NCBI RefSeq assembly: GCF_030272615.1
Contig: NC_081414.1
Span: 333,855,427 to 333,919,426, forward strand
Direction of reading: 5' to 3'
Source of the DNA: Cryptomeria japonica
Taxonomy: Eukaryota > Streptophyta > Pinopsida > Cupressales > Cupressaceae
Length of the DNA stretch: 64,000 nt
The notes under the pieces were generated by a model that ran no database searches, was not told the DNA's origin, and saw only the letters and a program-made list of their open reading frames with translations. The position numbers were made by a program, and so were the translations under genes. Positions 1 to 11,828 of the stretch are shown here, in pieces; positions within the stretch are counted from its first letter, which is position 1, and the number at the start of each line of letters is the position of its first letter.

Positions 1-1160
1 TTGATAACTTTTCTAAGTCCCCTCTCACAATGTCTTTTCTCCTCAACTCACACTTGATCACTCTTTATTAGGTACCACTTTTGCTAGCTTTTCACCTTTG
101 TGTTCTATGCTCACTCCACCAGTTTGTTCCTTACACCGATTTATCCTACTTTTCCTTACCGGTCTAGTCTTCACTCATAAACACTTCAAGTGTTTATCTC
201 TTCGGCTCTTAGACAACAATTTTACACTTGCCTTCACTCTACAACGACAACAATCACAGTCTCAAGTCATCATATTTAAACTTGAGCTTTCCCACCAAGA
301 ATCAACTCAAACTAAGGGTAATTAGGGTTTCCTTCACCCGACCAAATCTACATCAGATCCGATCCAATCTACCTTGGATCGACCACCTACACCTAAGGAA
401 TGCATCTGTACATGTTTTCCATTATCCAATGCATATTTTATAAAGATAGCAATCCCGACCATGATCCTCGGCCTTTAAATCTGTCAACTTATTTATGACC
501 CAGTTGTTTGCTTCTTGAGGTCCTCTTGCAGTTTGATTTCTTTGCTTTGATCCAAATGCCAACAACTCCCTAATCTTTCTCTATCACTCTTTCTTCCTCA
601 AGCCACGTCAATCTGTTATCATCCTGTGATTTGTGGTTGTTTCATTAATGTCAACTTAGCTATTTCAACAACCATGTCGATGGAAACTTCACCGACCTCT
701 GCATGATTGCCACCTCAGCTCCACATGGCATCACAACGGTCATACACTCAGCTCACCAACACAAGGTCGGTTTACAATTGAAAATTCAACAAACTCATAC
801 TAGCACAAGCCTTTACTGGTGAGACCTTCTCCTCTTCCTAACCGGTAGTTCACACTACACAAGTAGCACATCTTCACCTTCGGTGGTTTGAGATCATTTC
901 AACATTCTGCCTCTTCATCATAAACAGGCAGCCAACCTCCAAATCAGGTTATGCTCTACTGGTTATCACTCATGCTCTACCAGTTATCACTCAAGATGCT
1001 AACACATGCATCTCACCTCATACCGGTGAGGTCATTGATAGTCTCAATGCCTACTTGTCTTTCACCATACCGGTTCACTCTTATTTATACCGGATGACAT
1101 ACCTCTACCGGTAGCCTTCCTGCAATACCGGTTGACATCAATGACAACTCCATGCCAACA
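1..1160 (-). repeat. Partial LTR of a copia-type element, antisense
   Basis: The stretch ends in a TGCCAACA terminus after a TGACATCAATGACAAC block, the same ending as the RE4 LTRs (20074-21493 and 25933-34033) and sL3 (41701-43240). Like those LTRs it is sprinkled with ACCGGT hexamers (near 158, 840, 1021, 1069, 1113 and 1126). No polypurine tract or primer site follows at 1161, so it is a fragment or a solo LTR whose other end I could not place. Short open frames in it have no recognisable content. Confidence 0.5.
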
Positions 1161-1422
1161 GTTGTTTTAAAATATCCTTAAGAATAACTACTCACTCTTC
1201 TTTCACACTCCTTTTTTTTTACTTCGTTTTGCCCTTAATCATTCTCCACTCTCTCTATTTCCCCATGTTGCCTCTACTCTACAAAAAATAATGAGATTGT
1301 TGTTTTTGTCTCCTCTAATGCATGTAACATAGCAGTCTTCATTTATATTTTACTTGTTTCTCTTTTTTATTTTTAAAGTCTTCAATAATTGTCATCTTAT
1401 CCCATATTGGTGCCTATTTTTA
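1161..1422. other. AT-rich spacer, no gene seen
   Basis: Low-complexity, T-rich sequence between the LTR fragment and RE1. I see no coding, RNA or repeat structure. Confidence 0.5.
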
Positions 1423-1766
1423 TGTAGTAGCATTCAAGTGCATAGGCAATCCTAGACAATTAAAAAGACTTACCTTGTTAGTTTATTTTATTTTTTATTT
1501 TTGTCTTATTTTTGTCTCTACAAGAATATTTTTTGGGCTCTCTCCACACATATCTAGATAATTTTAAATTCAATTTTAATGAACATTGTAAAGGTGTTAC
1601 CGTCATCTAAACCTTCATGTGTTTAGTGGCTCCAATTTGAAATGCTAAATTTTATTTTGATGGAAGGAAAATCCCAACGCCCTAGCTTATGTGTGGGCCA
1701 TTTAATAATACACCAAGTTCAAAATTTGATTATAAAATACCATTTTAAAAGATGTTATATTTCAGG

Positions 1767-2993
1767 TGTTATGAATAGGTTGTTGCAAGGCTAATCAAAA
1801 TGAGCTATTAATGAGTTTCCATTGATGTCAACATGCCTTGGTTGTCATTTGTGACTGATTGGTATAATTGATGTTGTGTTCTCTGTGCAGTTGTGCTGAG
1901 AGATTTGCCTTGCAAATATTCTATATTGTACATCTATTCATGTAATTTGGATATGTTATTAAGCAATGTTTAGAGATGTTATATTTTGGATTTGGTGATC
2001 TAGATTATTGTGCTAAGAAAGTTGTGTTTACCAATATGTTTGACAGTGTTTTTGTATGAAATGCATGCTCCACATTTCTCCACATTATGGTTTATAGTGT
2101 TGCAGTTTTTGAGTTAAGTTGATAATGTCCTTAGCTTCATTCTATTCACTTGGAACATGTTCTTGGGCTTTGTATGTGGGGTTTCAAAGTTTGATGGTGT
2201 TTATTCTAGGTTTGGCCAACCACAAGTGTTCACACTTCATATTATTGCTATGATGATTATGGATTGTTGTATAATGTGTTTGATGTTTATTTTGGTCTCA
2301 GTTAAGATGTGGTACGGTCCACTTTACATTATTTTCCACCATAAGAATGTAAAATGTCGACCTAAATTGATTTGTGTTCAGTTAAGATGCTTAGCCAACC
2401 TTGGGAGACTTTTCATATGTGAGGATGATATAAATAAGGGTGTGTGAAGAGAGAAAATATGTATGTGTGGACATTGTGAAAGAAAGTGAGATGCAATGAA
2501 GGTGTATGAAAGAGGATCTATCTCCCTGATTGTTTGATGACTAGTGTTTGAGTTGGTGAAAGTGTAGAGCATTGTGAACTTTCATGTGTTAGCTTTTGGA
2601 AGCAATGAGCATAAGGTATCTATAGATATTTTAGTTACCAAGATGGATCAGTGGTGGATTATTTCTCTTTTATTCTTCTTCACCTTGTCAATGAGCCTTT
2701 CTTTCTTTCTTTCAAGCAATGAGACCTTTAGCAATGAGCCTCTGGAAATGAGCTTTTTTTTGTAAAAATTACCTTAACCAGTGTCACCCTAAAAAGAGTT
2801 CTTATATTGAGAATATCTTTCTTCATGGTTTTTCCCCTACCATGGTTTTCCATGTAAAATTTGGTGTTTCATTGTGTATAGTGTGTTCTAGTTTTCATGC
2901 TCATATCTTTATGTGGATTAAGTATTAAAGTTAAATTGTTGCACACACCCCCCCCCAACCTCTCCATTGTCTTGTGCATTATAACATTCAACA
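1767..2993 (+). repeat. sL1: solo LTR nested in the RE1 5' LTR
   Basis: About 1.23 kb is present only in the 5' copy of the RE1 LTR. It begins TGTTATGAAT and ends ATTCAACA, the TG...CA ends of an LTR. It has a TATA box (2429-2436) and, near its right end, a 'TGGTTTTTCCC...TGGTTTTCCATGT' block resembling the U5 region of the RE5 LTR. I did not find a matching 5-bp duplication beside it. Confidence 0.5.
2429..2436 (+). promoter_or_regulatory. TATA box of sL1
   Basis: TATAAATA about 660 bp into the solo LTR, followed by a purine-rich leader. It points to plus-strand transcription. Confidence 0.4.
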
Positions 2994-3750
2994 TACGTAG
3001 GGTGCAAGTAGTGGGATAAAGTGTTGAAAGGCAATTTTTATTAAAAGAATTGTAACTCTTTCTAGAAAAATGAAAGAGGGAAGTAATGGAAGATTCCCAC
3101 ACCCTAAAAACTAGGAGAAAAATAATTTAATGTTGATGGTCTGAGAGAGGAAAGAAACACCTAAGTTGGGAGATGTAAAGAAATGCTAAAAAGAAAGAAA
3201 AACACATAGTAATGAAGGTTAAAATAGAGAAAAATTGCCTTGGCATCTAGGAGAGGAGTTTTAAGAGATTTGGGAATGTATTTGTTGGTTCCTATAGCTA
3301 AATTTGAAGCATTTGGGTTTGATTTGTAGAGGTTGGGTTTTCAATCTTTCCTTTAATATAGTTTGCTAATGTCTAGTTTTACTTCTTGTAGCTGATTGTT
3401 GCTAGCAATGCAATTTCTTTTAATATAAATCTGGTTTATCTTATCTATATGTTGGTTTTTGAGGTGGTGTTTATTTCATTTGAAAAGAGGGTTTTTGTTG
3501 TAATGTTTAAAATGCTTCGAGTTTGAGCGTGCACTAAGACTTTGTCCTTGTAATTAGTCTTGAGATTCATCAATAGAATGGCGTAATTTTTAGATTTCTT
3601 TTTAGCTTGGAAAATTATATTTTATAATGTTTCTTTTTGATTTTTTTGCTAGAATTTGTGTGTTTTAAAAGTTTATAAAATTAGTGCAAGAGTTTGTTGC
3701 ATTGAATGATAATCCATACTTGAATTTCTCGATCATTGATTTGCACCATT

Positions 3751-3764
3751 TGGTATCAAAGTAG
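3751..3764 (+). promoter_or_regulatory. RE1 primer-binding site
   Basis: TGGTATCAAAGTAG lies just after the 5' LTR end and resembles the plant initiator tRNA-Met site TGGTATCAGAGC. Confidence 0.65.
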
Positions 3765-3804
3765 GGTTTGTTTCAAAGGTTTGAGGAGAACGTGCACATA
3801 GAGG

Positions 3805-5312
3805 ATGAGGTGGAGGAACACCCCCACAAGGAGAAGAAAACACAATAGTTATAAAGATGTGAGAAAGGAATCACCACAAAGCTAGAAACCATAGAGACAT
3901 CCCAATGAAGCTATTGGAGATGCTAATGAAGATGAAGAGGAGACACCAAAAATTGTCGAATTAGGAGGAGAAGATGCACAAGAGGAAATATTTTTGGAAG
4001 TGTTGTCAAAGCTAGGAAGTAATCTGAGGATATATCCACCAAGTTACAGTGGAACTTTGAATCCAAAGGAGCTTATTGATTGGGTTGCAGAGATGGCTAA
4101 GTATTTTGATTTGGAGTCCATTGAAGACAAAAAAAAAGGTGAAATTTCCATGCACAAGATTGAAAGGAATGCATCCTATAGAGGGAACAACTACAAATTG
4201 AGAGATAAAGGAAAGGAAAGGAAAATATTTAATCATGGGACAAAATAGTAACAAAATTGAAGACTAAATTTTTACCAATAGATTACAATATCAGTTTGTT
4301 CAAGAGATTGCAAAAATTGAAACTAAAGGATTCAAGTGTCACAGAATACACAAAGGAATTCTTCGAGCTTAGCATTCAAGTTGGGCATGTTGAGGATGAT
4401 GAGGAAAAAGAAACAAGGTATGTGAATGGTTTAAGAGATTCAATTCAATATGAGCTTTACCTAGCTATAATGAGAATAATAGAAGAATCTTACCAATATG
4501 CTCTCAAAGTAGAGCAAAATTTAGCAAGAAGACAAGAAGGTGACTTCATAGGAAGAGGACAAGCAAATAGTGGGAGAGGAAAGCCAACAAAAGGAAGAGA
4601 AACAAGTTGGTCACAAAGTAATTATGCTCCAATATGAGAGGAGGAGGTTATTTTCAAAGGGGAAGAGATGAAACTTCAAAAGGGAGAGGATAATATGGGA
4701 GAGGAAGAGGATTTTCAATGGTTTGTTTCAATTGTGGAGAGATAGGCCATAGGGCCTTTGAGTGTCTTCAAGCACAACAAGATGTTGGAAAATATAAAAC
4801 TAGAAAGGCTTTCACTAAAGAGGCTAAAGATGAAAAAGAACCAACAAACCCAAAGCCTGGAGAAACTCTTATGTTTAAGCCTGAGTAATTTTAAAATAAA
4901 AAAACAACAAGCACTCATACAAAGGAGGAGTTTATTCAAAACTATTTCAAATCAAAGGGAAAAAGTTGCACGATAATTGTGGACAATGTTAGCATGGATA
5001 ACATGGTGGCATAGGAAATGGTTGAGAAGATAAAGTTAGAGAAAATAGAGCATCCAAATCCATATAAAGTTACTTGGTTGCAAAAGGGCCATCAACTTCT
5101 ACTCAGTGAGCCAATTCTTGGTAATTTTTCAGATTGGTATTACAAAGATAAAGTGATGTCTAATGTGATTCCTATGGATGCATGGTAGACCATGACAACA
5201 TGACTGGATAACTATGCATGATGGTGAAGCAAACAATTACAAAGTATCCAAGAATAAGAAGTATATTATGAAACCAATGAAGCACAAGCACGAGGAGGGA
5301 GTAAGGAATGCA
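3805..5312 (+). pseudogene. RE1 gag and protease remnant
   Basis: The frame opens at ATG 3805 and, through several stops and shifts, encodes a Ty3/gypsy-type Gag. A capsid-like segment (3994-4248, 'PPSYSGTLNPKELIDWVAEM') is followed after a frameshift by 4257-4637 ('KFLPIDYNISLFKRLQKLK', 'VTEYTKEFFELS'), an Arg/Gly-rich tail and a CCHC knuckle at 4724-4765 (CFNCGEIGHRAFEC). The 4960-5240 stretch resembles a gypsy protease ('NPYKVTWLQKGHQLL', 'VIPMDAW'), but the catalytic D-S/T-G is replaced by DNV and two stops interrupt it. Gag would package the RNA in cytoplasmic particles and the protease would mature it; neither can be functional now. Confidence 0.7.
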
Positions 5313-5321
5313 TAGGTATGT

Positions 5322-5996
5322 ATGAGTTCAAGTAAACAATTGTTGAATGAAATACAGAGTGAAGAAGTATGTCTAAATCTAGCTCTTGATTCAAAAGATG
5401 TTAGGAAAATAGTTTGTCATGTTGGAGATATTAAGAAAGAAATCCAAATGGAATATGCATTCGTTCGAAAACAAGAAAGGATCCCCATACAAGTGGAAAG
5501 GGAAGAAAAAAAGAAAGAAGTTGTTACTAAAGGATGTTTTTCTCAAGGAATAGGTGAAGTCAAACAAGGAGTTACTACAAAGGCTGAAGAGGTAAAGTCT
5601 CAATTGTGTAACATTCCTAAGGAAATTAATGTACATAACATGAATGCATGTGAGGAATTTGAGAGAGATGTTGCAGCCAAAGAGGAGATTCCTAAGGTAA
5701 TTATTGGTTTATCAAATTGTGTTAATGAAACTATGAAGGCTGATTTTTGTGTTGATAAAATGGTAAACAAAAGTGAAGGAGGAGTAATGAGAATATGTAA
5801 TAACATGAAACCATAGATAAACAATATTAGATTTGTTGAGGTACAAAAAGAAGAAGGTGAGGAAGAATTTGATAAAGAATGGGAAATGGAAAATTTGTAT
5901 TTCTACAATTCTTGTGATGATGACATCAGTGCATATATTGAAGATGCAATAATAGAAAGGGAAGAAGCATATAGTGAGCTCCAATTCATGAGATGA
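5322..5996 (+). pseudogene. RE1 ORF2, unrecognised lysine/glutamate-rich protein
   Basis: This frame has one TAG (5814-5816), then stays open to a TGA at 5994, giving about 223 codons. It starts about 80 bp after the protease remnant. The product is rich in Lys, Glu and Val, is predicted soluble with possible coiled-coil stretches, and ends in an acidic segment ('KEEGEEEFDKEWEMENLY'). I do not recognise a family; it has none of the reverse transcriptase, RNase H or integrase motifs expected there. It may be the linker that follows protease in full gypsy elements, or an element-specific accessory protein. The first in-frame start is uncertain. Confidence 0.4.
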
Positions 5997-6142
5997 AGAA
6001 AGGGGGAAAGAAAGGAAAATAGTGGAAGGGAAAGAGAGTAGAATGAAAAATTAAAGGAAAAATAGGTGGACTAAAGAAGGATACAACACTCTTGAATGTT
6101 CATGAGATTCTCAACTCATGAAACATTCTCTCTTACATGGGT

Positions 6143-7106
6143 TGTTGGATGCAAAGCAACTGAGTGTAAAGGCAATCCTGCACAACCAAAAAGAGTTGAT
6201 TTTTTCCTTTTGTCTTACTTTATCTCTGCATGCATGTTTTCTAATCTCTCTCCACACATATCCAAGTGATTTTAAATTAAATTTAATGAACACTATAAAG
6301 GTGTTACCTTCATCTCAACCTTCATATGTTTACTAGCTCCAATTTGAAATGTTAATTTTATTTTGATGGAAGGGAAATCCCAACACCCAAGATTGTGGGT
6401 GGGCCATTTAATGGTGTACCAAGTTTAAAATTTTGATTTTAAATGACAATTTTGAAAGATGCTCCATCCCAAGAGCCAAGAATAAGCACAGAGGTGGAAG
6501 TAGTGGGATAAGGTGTTGAAAGACAATTTTAGTAAGAGAATTGCAAGTCTTGCTAGATACTGAAAGAGGGAAGTAATGGAGGATTCCTACACCCAAAAAA
6601 ATAGAGAAAAAATAATTGAATTTTGTTAAGAGAGAGGAATGCAATTTAGAGATTTGAAAATGTATTTGTTGGTGCATGTAGCTGAACTGGAAGCATTTGG
6701 GTTTGACTTGTAGAGGTTGTGTATTTAATCTTTTCTATAGCAAAGTTTGTCAATGTCTAGTTGCAAGCAATGCAATTTTGTTTAACATAAATCTAGTTTA
6801 TCTCATCTATATTGGTCTTTGGAGTAGTTTTTATTTCATTTCAAAAGAGGGTTTTTGTTGTAATATTTAAAATGCTCTGAGTTAGAGCTTGGATTAGATC
6901 TTGATCCCTATAACTAGTCTTGAGATTCATCTATAAGATGGTGTAATTTCTAGATTTTCTTTGAGCTTGGAAAACTATAATTGTGAATGTTGTCTTTTGG
7001 TGCTTTTTGCTAGAATTTGTGTGTTTTAAAAGTTTACAAAATTAGTGCAAGAGCTTGCTACAATGATTGATAATCCATATTTGGATCTCTCAATCATTGA
7101 TTTGCA
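6143..7106 (+). repeat. RE1 3' LTR
   Basis: This is the uninterrupted LTR copy, about 960 bp, starting TGTTGG and matching the two flanks of sL1 in the 5' LTR. A purine-rich stretch (about 5995-6045) precedes it at a distance, so the exact start is uncertain. Confidence 0.65.
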
Positions 7107-8624
7107 CCATTTTCCACCTCAACATCTTCACTCTCTACCCATTTACCATACAACATTTGTCTTAAAATTACTATTTAAATTTAGTACATGGTACATTTTC
7201 AAAATCTATAAATTCCTCATTATTAAAGAGGCGCAATTTCTCATTAAAAGATAGCTTCCAATTAGTTTAAATTGTTACAATTTCTAAACATATATAAAAA
7301 ATGCACGATTCCTCACATAAAAATAGGCAATTTTGACTGAAAACATATTTTTGTATAACGTTTTATCGTAAGCTTGAAATAATTTGAAATAGACTTTGAT
7401 GTGCATAATGACCTCCTTGAGCTCCCCACCAAGCCATTTCAAACCAGTTTTAAAAAATCTTTAAAATTAACATTTTTTGTAAACTAGTAGACTAGAGCAT
7501 AGATAATCTTCACCTGTGTGAATATAATTAAAGTGCATCGGAATTTTTTTCACATATAAATTGGTAAAAATATTTAGAAAACCAAATATTTTGATACAAA
7601 TGAAGATTTTTAGATGTAAATGCAATTTAAGTGTGTCATTCCCAAAATATTTGCCTTCTCCAATAAATTACCCACTAACAAGCTTGGGCTTTTGGAATTT
7701 TTCCTTCCCCAATTCTTCCAAAGATTGATCAACTCTCCAATTCAAAGTTCTTGTTTTTTGCTCTGCACCAAGTGGGACCAGAGCACAGTTGGCCTGGTTG
7801 GGGTGTAAGATGTGTTTAAGTATAAGTTTATTGCAAGAATCTTGTAATGGCGAGCATGTCAGTTGTCCTTCAATATAAATAGAGCTAGTTAGAAGGTGTA
7901 GAATTCCTCCACACAAAGAGAGTGGATAGAGGAGCCATCTTCCAGAGGTTCTATTATCACAGTTGTGTATTTGAATTTTGTTGCAGAACCCATGATTGCA
8001 TATTAAGATTGTGAGAAAAATGTTTGACAAAATGTAAGAGATGGATCGAGTGGGTTGACAAGGAATGGCAATTCTATAAGTGGTTACAAGAAGAATTTGA
8101 CTTGCATTACTGGAGAAATTATTCTTGAGAATTTTCAACACCCAAAAACTAAAAAGAAATATTATGTTTGTTGGTCTGGAAGAAAAAAATCAATGTCCAG
8201 AAAAGAGGAAATGGGGAAATGGTAAGGAGATAAAATTTGTTGATTTGAGAATCAAGAAAAGACAAGATTGCAAAGAAGTGTATGGCGACCATATGCAAAT
8301 ATTTCAAGAAAATATTGACGTTGGTTGTGAAGAGATACTTCATTCATGCTTTGTTCAATTCTGTATTGAGTTTCTTGTATTGTGTTTGCATAATGATAAC
8401 TTTGAGGTGATAATTTATTGTTCTTGTTGCATGTAGCTTGCTATAGGTTGTTAGAAATTTGTTGCTGGTTCATTTAAATAAAATGACGAGTTATTTATCT
8501 ACAAGAATTGATGGTTTTAAAGTAGAGGCCCTTACAGCCAGCAGGCCTGTAAGCCTTGTAATTTTTGGGACATACTTTCTTGATGCCTTGAGTCCATACA
8601 TTGGAAGTGAACGGTGTTTCCACA
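7107..8624. other. No gene seen; one possible TATA box
   Basis: AT-rich sequence with no recognisable protein on either strand. A TATAAATA at 7874-7881 precedes a stretch (about 7900-8130) resembling an LTR leader, but no paired repeat is visible. Confidence 0.4.
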
Positions 8625-8864
8625 ATGGCGAGCTCCTATGTGAATATAGTTGTTAATAAAGACGACTTTATATCCATCCTTGACTGTAAATGTGATTTCA
8701 ATCAAAGGGTGGTGGAGGGTCAGTTGGAGGAAGTTTTCATTATCCATGGGGATGTGGAGGAGGATGTGATCAGGCGGATCATAGGTGAGAAGCTCCTAAT
8801 TGGGGCCAATGCCCATAATGCTACGTTACTGGAGCGGTTTATCTACAATGTGGTGCAGACTTGA
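8625..8864 (+). CDS. Small ORF of unknown function
   Basis: ATG 8625 opens 79 codons ('MASSYVNIVVNKDDFISIL' near the start, 'IHGDVEEDVIRRIIGEKLL' in the middle). The stretch is more GC-rich than its neighbourhood and the predicted protein is compositionally ordinary, unlike the shadow frames around it. I recognise no family, see no splice sites or promoter that would tie it to a larger gene, and cannot exclude a chance frame or a decayed exon. Confidence 0.2.
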   Translation: MASSYVNIVVNKDDFISILDCKCDFNQRVVEGQLEEVFIIHGDVEEDVIRRIIGEKLLIGANAHNATLLERFIYNVVQT

Positions 8865-9528
8865 GGAGACTTTGATTGGGGAAAAAGTGCCATAAACTGT
8901 CTAGTTAACTCAGACCTACGTTCTCCTGCGATTAAGGCTCTCAAGAAACAATAAAGATAAGGTTGTCGAAAGGGTTAATTGGTGATGCGATTGTATCGAG
9001 ACAATGAAGAAGATTGTTGTTGTGATGCAATAAGGGCTATCTCGAAACATCATGGATGCATATGCTTACCTTGTTAGATTTCATAAGAATGTGTTAACAC
9101 TTGCATTGATTGAGTGACTTCAGGAGGCCACTGAAGCGATTAGGATCCTGACATTCACTCTTTGTAGCTAAGCAGTGTAATTTTTTTTGATATTGATGCG
9201 AAGGGAGCTATCCTTTCTGGTAGCAATTTGCCATAAAAACAAAAGAAGAATCGATGGTTTTGCATTTTAATTTCATTTAAATGTTGGAAGTTGTTTGCAA
9301 TTGATTTCAAGGGTAAAAAGTTGCTCGATGGCTGCAATAATTGACACCCATTTAGGGTTTTTAATTGTTGATTTGAATCAATTTCATATGCTTAATTTTC
9401 TTCTAAATTTTTCTAATTCTTCACATCATTTCAAGATGTCAAAAAAGAGCATAATGGGTTTAATATCAGATTAGTCTCAAATTTCTTCAAAAACTAGGAT
9501 TGTAAAATGAACTATAACAAACACCTCA
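8865..9528. other. No gene seen
   Basis: AT-rich. The part next to 9529 should be the internal leader of the antisense element whose LTR starts at 9541, but I find no coding sequence or second LTR. Confidence 0.4.
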
Positions 9529-9540
9529 ACTATAATACCA
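9529..9540 (-). promoter_or_regulatory. Primer-binding site, antisense element
   Basis: On the minus strand the sequence reads TGGTATTATAGT directly next to the LTR end, a decayed form of TGGTATCAGAGC. Confidence 0.5.
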
Positions 9541-10082
9541 TGTTAGATTCTACAAGAAACAAGAATCCAAACTAAGATTTATTATCAATCGTAGATCACA
9601 TGCACTCTAATCGACAAATGATTGAAGATCAAAATAGAAGAATTGAGAGAAACTTGAGAAAAAGTATTTAAGAGACAAAATGTAGAAGTATAGGTAATGC
9701 TCACATTACTCTTTTTGATTAATGGAAAAAAGAGATGAGTGTTGTATATATAGCACAAATAGTAACATATACATCCAAAAGGTGTAATAAATCCAATTTC
9801 CCAAAATAGGCAAGAATTTAACCTACATGGTAAATTTTGAATTACATGGTTGTGCCTACTTGATGAAGATAAACAAATGATTACAAGAGATGACATACAA
9901 ATCCAAAAGAGGGTGTAAGACTCAACTACCCAAAGGTGGATAAAAGCAACACATGTAATTGATGGGTTATGCAGCAAGTTCTCATCATAACCATGCCTAA
10001 ATAACCTAAGTGAGCTTAATAATATGTGTAAGAGAAAAAAATCACCTAACATAAGAAAAATCAAAAACCTACATTGATAACA
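9541..10082 (-). repeat. 5' LTR of a truncated antisense copia-like element
   Basis: 542 bp with inverted ends TGTTA...TAACA, abutting a primer site on its low-coordinate side, which sets minus orientation and marks it as a 5' LTR. No partner LTR, gag or pol can be found to the left, so the rest is deleted or beyond recognition. A 159-codon minus frame inside it is an LTR shadow. Confidence 0.55.
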
Positions 10083-11290
10083 TTTAGACTTGAATGTGAA
10101 TTCCTATTACTCTTTCTTTTAAACTGGATAATTTAAAATAGTATATGCATCATTCACATTAGAATAGCTTATCAAACTACTTGTTAGTCCAAGTTAATTT
10201 TATATTTTGTCTTCACTTGTCTCACTTTTACTTTGTGTTTTCTTTCTCTCTTCTTACCTATTTTATTTTCATGATTTTCATCTATTTCCTTGTCATCCTT
10301 CTAGTCATATCATTATTATCTTAATTTTAGCCATCATTAGTTCCCTTTTCATCTCTTCCCTCACATATTTGTGAACTTTCTTGATCCCAAGTATTGTCAT
10401 GAGTGCTTATGCACCAAGCCCCAAGCTCTCACTAACATTCACCCTCCTAAACAAAGCCTTATGACTTATTTACTCTTACTATATTTTGACCTCTCTTACA
10501 AACCACTCTTTTTATACAATATTCAATAAACTATACCTTGATTCGAATTCCCCTAATATCACCCCCTTGCCTATAAATTATGTTATTCCTTGCAAGCCTA
10601 TAACTTGTGATTCCTTTGGTAAATGTTCTCCCAACGAGCATGTAGATTGTGAGCCTTCTAAGGATTACCATACCCCTCTCCCTCCATTTTTTCATTCTTC
10701 ATCTTTCCTCTACTAAAAGATGACATGATTTTTTTCCCACCATTCCCTATCACACTTTTCTATAGGTTCTCCACAAAACTAACCACTTGATGATTCCCCT
10801 AGTCCCACCACCAAACCTCTTACTAACACACCATATCCTCCATCAGTTATTCCTTAGTTACTATCCATACCTCTCATGTCATATGAGACACCATAATAAT
10901 CTAATGGCATTGTAGACTCAATCCCATTTTATATTTCCCTTCCCTCATCTTTCATGTTCATGTTATCACATGAACCATTACTTTAAACCCTCACACTACA
11001 AAGAAATCATCTACCCCTATGATTACATCATCTCCACCCATTTTTCCCACCCATCAACTCCCTATCTATTTTATTGCCTTCTATAACCTACATAATCATG
11101 CATATGCTACAATTCTACTCTCACCATGATATTATACATCTATGTAAGGATCACCCTACTTATCCCAATTGAACATAAACATCTATCAAACTCGAGAAAT
11201 TAGAAGTGTGTCTAGAAAATATCACTCCTTCCCCCATATTAACCAATTGGATGGATAAAATCCCCTCTAGCACTTAATCTTCACACACCA
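10083..11290. other. Pyrimidine-rich stretch, no gene seen
   Basis: C/T-rich plus strand upstream of the gag remnant at 11291. It may be the decayed leader or N-terminal gag of the same old element, but I cannot support a reading frame. Confidence 0.35.
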
Positions 11291-11823
11291 ATCCCCTAGT
11301 CACATGACCTTGATACAATTTAATAAATATAATGGACATGTGGATCCCATCAATCATGTTTGGCACTTTTATGCTCTTTCAACAACTATCATTATTGATG
11401 ATTTTACCCTCACAAAAAAGCATTGACAAATGATGAATTTGATTGGTTCTACACTCTTCCACTCAACCTACTCATGCCTTTGTCAATCTTATACATGTCT
11501 TTAATCTCCACTTCTGATTCAACATAATAGTCCAAACTTTCCTAATTACAACTTACACATTGTAAACAAGATCACTCAAAATCTATACATAAGTTCACAA
11601 CTCACTTATTTTCATTATGTGTATCTACATGGACTTCCAACCTCATAATTCTATAGTGTAGCCAATCTTCTTTAAGAACCTCTTACCAAACATTCAAGAA
11701 AAACTACTGCACACAAATTGCAATTACCTTTCTAGGTTAGTCTTGAGAGCTGTTGAAGTTGATTACATTCTTGCATGGTAAAGGAACATTTCCTCTTCAT
11801 CCTCTATTCCAAAACAAAGAGAA
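11291..11823 (+). pseudogene. Old gag remnant, left part, split by RE2
   Basis: With frameshifts, the plus strand encodes 'KYNGHVDPINHVWHFYAL' and, in another frame, 'ALTNDEFDWFYTLP', a pairing typical of retrotransposon gag capsid domains (a target-like 'DP..H...F' block, then 'WF..LP'). It carries many stops. The likely continuation lies beyond RE2 at 38725-38900. The clade looks gypsy-like but is not secure. Confidence 0.45.
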
Positions 11824-11828
11824 TAAAT

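Larger units (their letters stand above)
1423..3745 (+). repeat. RE1 5' LTR, interrupted by sL1
   Basis: 1423-1766 aligns with 6143-6470 (shared blocks include GGCAATCCT, CTCTCTCCACACATATC and GGGCCATTTAAT), and 2994-3745 aligns with 6490-7106 (AGTAGTGGGATAA, GAAAGAGGGAAGTAATGGA, GATTTGCACC). The middle 1.2 kb is absent from the 3' copy. The copies differ widely, so the element is old. Confidence 0.7.
1423..7110 (+). mobile_element. RE1: gag/protease-only gypsy-like LTR retrotransposon
   Basis: Two diverged direct repeats (about 1423-3745 and 6143-7106) bracket about 2.4 kb holding a degraded Ty3/gypsy-type gag with a CCHC zinc knuckle, a short protease remnant and one further lysine/glutamate-rich frame. 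A tRNA-Met-like primer site follows the 5' LTR directly. No reverse transcriptase, RNase H or integrase is present, and gag to 3' LTR is too short to have held them. That matches the known class of terminal-repeat retrotransposons with a GAG domain (TR-GAG), which depend on enzymes from other elements. Without the nested sL1 it would be about 4.5 kb. I could not find a convincing target-site duplication, so the outer ends are approximate. Confidence 0.7.

Noticed and set aside
7668-8141. 157-codon minus frame
   Set aside because: Overlaps a TATA-bearing, LTR-leader-like plus strand; no recognisable motif or splice context.
9585-10064. 159-codon minus frame
   Set aside because: Contained in the 542-bp antisense LTR; composition is that of translated AT-rich repeat DNA.
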